From Betaproteobacteria bacterium UBA2293 (lineage in GTDB: Bacteria; Pseudomonadota; Gammaproteobacteria; Burkholderiales; Rhodocyclaceae), in contig DDWF01000298.1 of the NCBI GenBank assembly GCA_002345845.1, positions 1 to 19,529 on the forward strand: DNA of 19,529 bases, given 5' to 3'. A model generated the notes under the pieces. That model made no database searches and was not told the origin of the DNA. It saw only the letters and a list, made by a program, of their open reading frames with translations. A program made the position numbers and the translations under genes. Numbering within the stretch: position 1 is the stretch's first letter; each line of letters starts with the position of its first letter. Below, piece after piece: positions 15,541-19,529 of this stretch.

Positions 15541-16455
15541 TTAGCGCCGTGGCGTGGCCCCAGGCAACTGGCAGGACAGTAGCGCCGCGCGCAGGGCATC
15601 GATGGCCTGCGGTCGTGGATAGGTCACCCGCCAGACCAGGCCGACCGTACGCGACGGCGGCGTGCCGGCGAAGGGCAACACGCGCACCATCGGCTCGCGC
15701 TCGACCAGCGGGTCGGCGGCGGTACTGGGCATGACTGCCACGCCGGCACCGCTGGCCACCATGTAGCGGATGGTCTCCAGGGAACTGCCCTCCAGCGCAT
15801 GCGCCTGCCCCTCGTGCCCTGACAGGCGCGGACAGGACTCCAGCACCTGGTCGCGGAAGCAGTTGCCCTGGCCGAGCAGCAACAGGTTCTGCCCCTCCAG
15901 TTCGGCGGCCGGAATATTCGGGCGACCGACCCAGGGATGACCGGCCGGGACCACCACGCGGAACGGCTCGTCGTAAACCGGCTGGGCAACCAGACCGGGC
16001 TCGGCAAACGGCAGGGCGATGACGATCACATCCAGTTCACCGGCCTTCAGCGCCGGCACCAGGTTGGCCGTGAAATCCTCCTTGAGGAACAGCGGCATCG
16101 CCGGCGCCTCGCGGCTCAGGCCCGGGATCAACTGCGGCAGCAGATAGGGGGCGATGGTGTAGATGATGCCGACGCGCAACTGGCCGCTCAGCGGGTCACC
16201 GGTCGCTTCGGCGATTTCCTCGAGCTTGACCGCCTCCTCCAGCACCCGTCGCGCCTGGTCGACGATGCGCTCGCCGAGTGCCGTAATGCGCACATCGTTG
16301 GCCGTACGTTCAAAGAGCACCGAGCCGATCTGCCCTTCCACCTTCTTGATCGCCACCGACAGCGTTGGCTGACTGACATGGCAGGCCTCGGCTGCCTTGC
16401 CGAAGTGGCGCTCACGGGCCAGGGCGACGATGTAGCGCATCTCGGTCAGGGTCAT
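15541..16455 (-). CDS. oxyR: Hydrogen peroxide-sensing LysR-type regulator OxyR
   Basis: OxyR activates catalase, peroxiredoxin and related genes when peroxide forms a disulfide in it. From the ATG at 16455 it has 304 residues, close to E. coli OxyR (305). An N-terminal LysR helix-turn-helix (MTLTEMRYIVALARERHFGKAAEACHVSQPTLSVAIKKVE) is followed by the effector domain. The redox pair in GQGNCFRDQVLESC falls at C199 and C208, exactly the E. coli numbering, which confirms both identity and start. An upstream in-frame start at 16503 would add 16 residues but lies inside rsuA and has no family support. The ATG overlaps the rsuA TGA (ATGA), so it is translated from the rsuA transcript. No catalase or peroxiredoxin gene is nearby. 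Its stop codon is one base from parS copy 2. Confidence 0.95.
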   Translation of the reverse strand: MTLTEMRYIVALARERHFGKAAEACHVSQPTLSVAIKKVEGQIGSVLFERTANDVRITALGERIVDQARRVLEEAVKLEEIAEATGDPLSGQLRVGIIYTIAPYLLPQLIPGLSREAPAMPLFLKEDFTANLVPALKAGELDVIVIALPFAEPGLVAQPVYDEPFRVVVPAGHPWVGRPNIPAAELEGQNLLLLGQGNCFRDQVLESCPRLSGHEGQAHALEGSSLETIRYMVASGAGVAVMPSTAADPLVEREPMVRVLPFAGTPPSRTVGLVWRVTYPRPQAIDALRAALLSCQLPGATPRR

Positions 16456-17159
16456 CGCGTCACGCCCAGGAGGACGAAATCGGCAGGGGTCAGCCAGCGC
16501 CACTGGCCGGGCTGCAGGTCGGCCGGCAGACTCAGTTCGCCCAGCGCCTCGCGGTGCAGTGCCTCGACCCGGTTACCGACGGCGGCGACCATGCGCTTGA
16601 CCTGATGGTACTTACCCTCGGTCAGGGTCAGCCGCAGCTGGTGATCGTCGATTTTTTCAGCAGCAACAGCGACCACCGGTTCCACTTCGTCGGCGAGCAG
16701 GACGCCGGCCAAGAGGCGATCCAGCTGCTCCTGATCGAGCGGATGCTTGGTCGTCGCCAGGTAAACCTTAGGTACCTTGCGCTTGCCCGAGGACAGCTGA
16801 TGATTGAGCTGCCCATCGTCGGTGATCAGCAACAGGCCGGTAGTGTCTTCATCAAGCCGGCCAATCGGCTGGACCCCGCGCTCGCGCAGCGGCAGCGGCA
16901 GCAGTTCGAGGACCGAAGGATGATGCTGCGGCTTGCGCGAACACTCATAGCCGGCCGGCTTGTTGAGAACGACGCTGGCAAATTCGCGATAAGGCCAGTC
17001 GGTGCCATCGACGGTAAACACCAGACCGTCCGTATCGATTTCGGCGAAAGGGTCGTCGTGGATAGTGCCGGCAATGGCGACCCGCTGGTGCCGGATCATT
17101 GCCCGGCAAGCCTTGCGGGTGCCGAATCCGTGGCTTTGGAGGATACGTTCTAGTTGCAT
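16452..17159 (-). CDS. rsuA: Ribosomal small subunit pseudouridine synthase, RsuA family
   Basis: RsuA isomerises uridine 516 of 16S rRNA to pseudouridine. The 235-residue protein (E. coli RsuA 231) has an N-terminal S4 RNA-binding domain (about 1-50, RILQSHGFGTRKACRAMIRHQRVAIAG). The synthase domain carries VVLNKPAGYECS (63-74), PIGRLDEDTTGLLLITDDG (98-116) with catalytic D103, and TEGKYHQVKRMVAAVGNRVEALHREALG (180-207). The overall pattern fits RsuA better than RluB or RluE, but I cannot fully exclude a large-subunit specificity. It is the first gene of a pair with oxyR (ATGA overlap). No Shine-Dalgarno sequence precedes the ATG; the minus strand there reads CCTCCC. Only 22 bases separate it from the divergent SRPBCC gene, so its promoter must lie at least partly inside that gene. 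Confidence 0.93.
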   Translation of the reverse strand: MQLERILQSHGFGTRKACRAMIRHQRVAIAGTIHDDPFAEIDTDGLVFTVDGTDWPYREFASVVLNKPAGYECSRKPQHHPSVLELLPLPLRERGVQPIGRLDEDTTGLLLITDDGQLNHQLSSGKRKVPKVYLATTKHPLDQEQLDRLLAGVLLADEVEPVVAVAAEKIDDHQLRLTLTEGKYHQVKRMVAAVGNRVEALHREALGELSLPADLQPGQWRWLTPADFVLLGVTR

Positions 17160-17181
17160 GGGAGGATGCTACCATCGGCCT

Positions 17182-17652
17182 ATGAACTTCGAACACCTGA
17201 TCGCCATCAACGACCCCGGCAATCCGCTGGTCGTGCCGCTGACGCGACGCCAACTGTGGGTCGGCTTGCTGCAGCGGGTAGACAATCCGCTGCTCTTCCT
17301 GCCCGGTCTGCAGGGATTCACCATTCATCAACGCCAGTTCGACAGCGCCGTGCGCGAGCTCGATTTTGGCGCCACCCGCATTCGCGACCGCGTCACCCTG
17401 ACCGAGGACGCTGCCGTACGCTTCGACATCGAGCCCGGCGACACGCACGCCGGTGGCAGCCTGACCATCCGCATCGAAGAACCGGAACCCGACCACCTGT
17501 TCCTGCGCTTCACCTACACCACGGGTTTAGCCACCCAGGCCGGCAGCGAGGATGCCGCCTACGTCGAATACGTCAAAGCGGCCTATCACCAGTCGGATCT
17601 CGACTGCGTCCGCATCATCCGCACCCTGGCAGCCGACGGCCCCTGTCAATAA
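17182..17652 (+). CDS. SRPBCC/AtaL-like (DUF1857) small protein
   Basis: This 156-residue soluble protein starts MNFEHLIAINDPGNPLVVPLTRRQLWVGLLQRVDNPLLFLPGL and continues with alternating beta strands (RVTLTEDAAVRFDIE, GSLTIRIEEPEPDHLFLRFTYTT) and a C-terminal helix (EYVKAAYHQSDLDCVRIIRTL). This is the pattern of the AtaL-like, formerly DUF1857, branch of the START/SRPBCC hydrophobic-ligand-binding fold. No catalytic residues can be assigned. I chose the ATG at 17182 because homologues begin MxFEHL. An in-frame ATG at 17158 would add eight residues overlapping the rsuA start, and a GGAGG (17160-17164) lies rather far (17 bases) from the chosen start. It precedes the ATPase gene by 23 bases on the same strand and is probably co-transcribed with it. 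Function unknown. Confidence 0.8.
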   Translation: MNFEHLIAINDPGNPLVVPLTRRQLWVGLLQRVDNPLLFLPGLQGFTIHQRQFDSAVRELDFGATRIRDRVTLTEDAAVRFDIEPGDTHAGGSLTIRIEEPEPDHLFLRFTYTTGLATQAGSEDAAYVEYVKAAYHQSDLDCVRIIRTLAADGPCQ

Positions 17653-17663
17653 ACCCCGTCGCC

Positions 17664-17670
17664 GGAGGAA
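17664..17670 (+). promoter_or_regulatory. Ribosome binding site deciding the GTG start of the P-type ATPase
   Basis: GGAGGAA lies 5 bases before the GTG at 17676, in the 23-base gap after the SRPBCC gene. It is the strongest Shine-Dalgarno match on the plus strand and fixes the start. Confidence 0.8.
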
Positions 17671-17675
17671 CACCC

Positions 17676-19529
17676 GTGAATCCGCAAGACCTCGCAACGC
17701 ATACGCTCGCCACCGATCAGGCGCTGCAGCAACTGACTGCCGATGCCGGCGGCCTGAATCTGGCGGAAGCCGAACGCCGGCTGGCCGAAAGCGGCCCCAA
17801 CCGCCTGCCGACCCCGCCCCGCGATGGCGTCCTGAAACGCTTCGCCAGGCATTTCCAGGACATCCTGATCCTCATCCTGATCGGCGCCGCCGCGATCACC
17901 GCCCTGCTCGGCCACTGGCTGGACACCGGCGTCATCCTCGGCGTCGTCGTCATCAATGCAATCATCGGTTTCGTCCAGGAAGGCAAGGCCGAAGCGGCGC
18001 TGGCCGGCATCCGCAAGATGCTTTCGGCACACGCCCAGGTGCTGCGCGACGCGCAGTGGCAACAAATCGACGCTGAACTGCTGGTCCCTGGCGACATCGT
18101 CCGCCTGAAATCGGGCGACCGCGTTCCGGCCGACCTGCGACTGCTGGAAGCCACCAATCTGCGCATCGAGGAATCGGCACTGACCGGCGAATCGGTACCC
18201 AGCGACAAGGACAGCGAGCCCGTCGCTGCCGACGTCGGCATCGGTGACCGCCACTGCATGGCCTATTCCGGCACCCTGGTTGCCGCCGGCCGCGGCCTTG
18301 GCGTCGTCAGTGCCACCGGGCCGAATACCGAAATCGGCCGCATCAACCGCCTGATCGCCGAGGTGGAAACCCTGCAGACGCCGCTGACCCGGCAGATGGC
18401 CGTGTTCAGCAAGCAGCTGTCGGTGGTCATCGTCGGTCTTGCCGTGGTCATGGTGGCGATCGGCATCGGCGTACACGATTTCCCGCTCGGCGATGTCTTC
18501 CTGGCCGCCATCGGCTTTGCCGTCGCCGCCATCCCGGAAGGCCTGCCGGCCATCCTGACCATCACCCTGGCCCTCGGCGTGCAGCGCATGGCCCAGCGCA
18601 ATGCCATCACCCGCAAGCTGACCGCCGTCGAAACACTCGGTTCGGTCACCGTCGTCTGCTCGGACAAGACCGGCACGCTGACCAAAAACGAAATGACCGC
18701 CCGCCACGTCATCACCCGCGCCGGTAACTACCTGATCAGCGGCACCGGTTATGCGCCCGAGGGCGATATTTCGCTCGACGGACAGCTCGTCGATCTGGCC
18801 GAACATGCCCATCTGCACGCCCTGATCGAGGTCGTCGCCGTCGCCAACGATACCCACGTCGCCGAGGCCGACGGCCAGTGGCGGGTCACCGGCGAGCCGA
18901 CCGAAGGCGCCCTGCGCACGCTGGCCGACAAAGCCGGTTTCTCGGCCGACCGCCATACCCGGCATGCGACCATCCCCTTCGAATCGGCCAACAAGTTCAT
19001 GGCGACACTGGCCAGCACCCCGGCCGGCCTGCGCCGCATCCTGCTCAAGGGCGCCCCCGACCGCCTGCTTGACCGCTGCGCCGAGGAACTGGGCGCCGAC
19101 GGCACACCGGCGCCGCTCGACCGGGCCTGGTGGGAAGGCGAGATCGACCGCCTCAGCCAGGAAGGCCTGCGCGTGCTGGCCGCTGCCGCCCGCCGCGTCG
19201 ACGATGGCCACGAGGATCTGGCTATCGACGATCTCGACGACGACATGGTCTTTCTCGGCATCATCGGCATCATCGATCCGCCACGGCCGGAGGCCGTCCA
19301 GGCCATCGCCTCCTGTCACGCCGCCGGCATCCGGGTCAAGATGATCACCGGCGACCACGCCGGAACTGCCCGCGCCATCGGCATCGAGATGGGCATCGGT
19401 ACGGCGGACACCCTCAAGGTCGTCAGCGGACCCGAACTGGAAGCCGCCGACGACGAGCAATTGCGCGCCATCGTCGGCGATTGCGACATTTTTGCCCGCA
19501 CCAGCCCCGAGCACAAGTTGCGCATCGTC
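17676..19529 (+). CDS. P2-type cation-transporting ATPase (3' end cut by window edge)
   Basis: This is a P-type ATPase that moves a cation across the inner membrane using a phospho-aspartate cycle. The 618 visible residues show the N-terminal cation-ATPase segment (1-60), helices M1-M2 (about 61-100), the actuator loop with TGES (170-173) and M3-M4 (about 247-305) with the ion-site motif PEGLP (287-291). Next come the phosphorylation motif CSDKTGTLT (328-336, D330), the nucleotide-binding KGAPD (458-462) and the hinge motif [10 protein letters not shown] (556-565). PEGLP and the single N-terminal cation domain place it in the P2 group (Ca2+ SERCA/PMCA-like or Na+/K+ type), not the heavy-metal P1B group, since there is no CPC. 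About 270-300 C-terminal residues, including helices M5-M10 that decide ion specificity, lie outside, so Ca2+, Mn2+ or Na+ cannot be chosen. Confidence 0.95.
   Translation, partial: MNPQDLATHTLATDQALQQLTADAGGLNLAEAERRLAESGPNRLPTPPRDGVLKRFARHFQDILILILIGAAAITALLGHWLDTGVILGVVVINAIIGFVQEGKAEAALAGIRKMLSAHAQVLRDAQWQQIDAELLVPGDIVRLKSGDRVPADLRLLEATNLRIEESALTGESVPSDKDSEPVAADVGIGDRHCMAYSGTLVAAGRGLGVVSATGPNTEIGRINRLIAEVETLQTPLTRQMAVFSKQLSVVIVGLAVVMVAIGIGVHDFPLGDVFLAAIGFAVAAIPEGLPAILTITLALGVQRMAQRNAITRKLTAVETLGSVTVVCSDKTGTLTKNEMTARHVITRAGNYLISGTGYAPEGDISLDGQLVDLAEHAHLHALIEVVAVANDTHVAEADGQWRVTGEPTEGALRTLADKAGFSADRHTRHATIPFESANKFMATLASTPAGLRRILLKGAPDRLLDRCAEELGADGTPAPLDRAWWEGEIDRLSQEGLRVLAAAARRVDDGHEDLAIDDLDDDMVFLGIIGIIDPPRPEAVQAIASCHAAGIRVKMITGDHAGTARAIGIEMGIGTADTLKVVSGPELEAADDEQLRAIVGDCDIFARTSPEHKLRIV

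Noticed and set aside
16456..16503. A 16-residue N-terminal extension of OxyR
   Set aside because: From the ATG at 16455 the redox cysteines number exactly C199 and C208 and the start overlaps the rsuA stop as ATGA; the extension only shadows rsuA.
17646..19514. A 622-codon minus-strand open frame opposite the P-type ATPase
   Set aside because: Antisense shadow rich in Gly, Asp and Gln. The plus frame has DKTGTLT, TGES and PEGLP in register.
1..19529. Neisseria-type DNA uptake sequences (GCCGTCTGAA)
   Set aside because: Several GCCGTCTG octamers occur, but none is followed by AA, and their number fits GC-rich coding DNA.

Overview
The window is a dense, GC-rich (roughly 60-65 % by eye) stretch of bacterial chromosome with 17 protein-coding genes, two of them cut by the window edges. 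Every gene except the two cut ones is full length. I see no RNA genes, insertion sequences, prophage genes or CRISPR arrays, and no gene-free stretch longer than about 140 bases. The gene set and order (rsmB, a DUF4390 protein, NtrY/NtrX-type two-component genes and trkA-trkH on one strand; fmt-def divergent from a LysM protein-dprA) point to a betaproteobacterium. A Rhodocyclales relative such as Dechloromonas or Azonexus is my best guess, but that assignment is inference from memory of gene order, not a search.

Layout. Positions 1-7908 form a tightly packed minus-strand run: rsmB (16S rRNA m5C methyltransferase), a secreted DUF4390 protein, an NtrY-type membrane sensor kinase, an NtrX-type response regulator with a visibly broken AAA+ domain, and the trkA and trkH potassium-uptake genes. 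Adjacent genes overlap or lie 10-15 bases apart, so this looks like one translationally coupled operon. A 34-base divergent spacer separates it from a plus-strand pair: a periplasmic S1/P1-type zinc nuclease and a short S-adenosylmethionine decarboxylase proenzyme (speD). The stop codon of speD overlaps that of fmt, which faces it. fmt and def (formylation and deformylation of initiator methionine) run on the minus strand, overlapping by ATGA. Divergent from them is a LysM-domain exported protein followed by dprA (GTGA overlap), then topB (a type IA topoisomerase of the topoisomerase III kind) with its own promoter and a strong intrinsic terminator. Convergent to topB is an rsuA-oxyR pair (ATGA overlap). 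Divergent from rsuA are an SRPBCC/AtaL-like small protein and a P2-type cation ATPase that runs off the end.

The most notable non-coding signal is two perfect copies of the 14-base palindrome GTTTCACGTGAAAC, at 8807-8820 and 15526-15539. This is the core of the ParB binding site parS. It implies that the window lies in the origin-proximal part of the chromosome and acts as part of the partition centromere. One copy is inside the last codons of the nuclease gene, 10 bases before the speD start. The other sits between the topB terminator and the oxyR stop.

Functionally this is mostly housekeeping: translation initiation and ribosome modification (rsmB, fmt, def, rsuA), ion homeostasis (trkAH, the P-type ATPase), DNA processing and topology (dprA, topB, parS), stress and envelope sensing (ntrYX-like, oxyR) and polyamine synthesis (speD). 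I do not see a clear new multi-gene system. The best leads are the parS pair, the degenerate NtrX, the coupling of DUF4390-NtrY-NtrX to potassium uptake, and the possible near-leaderless divergent promoters at 7909-7942.
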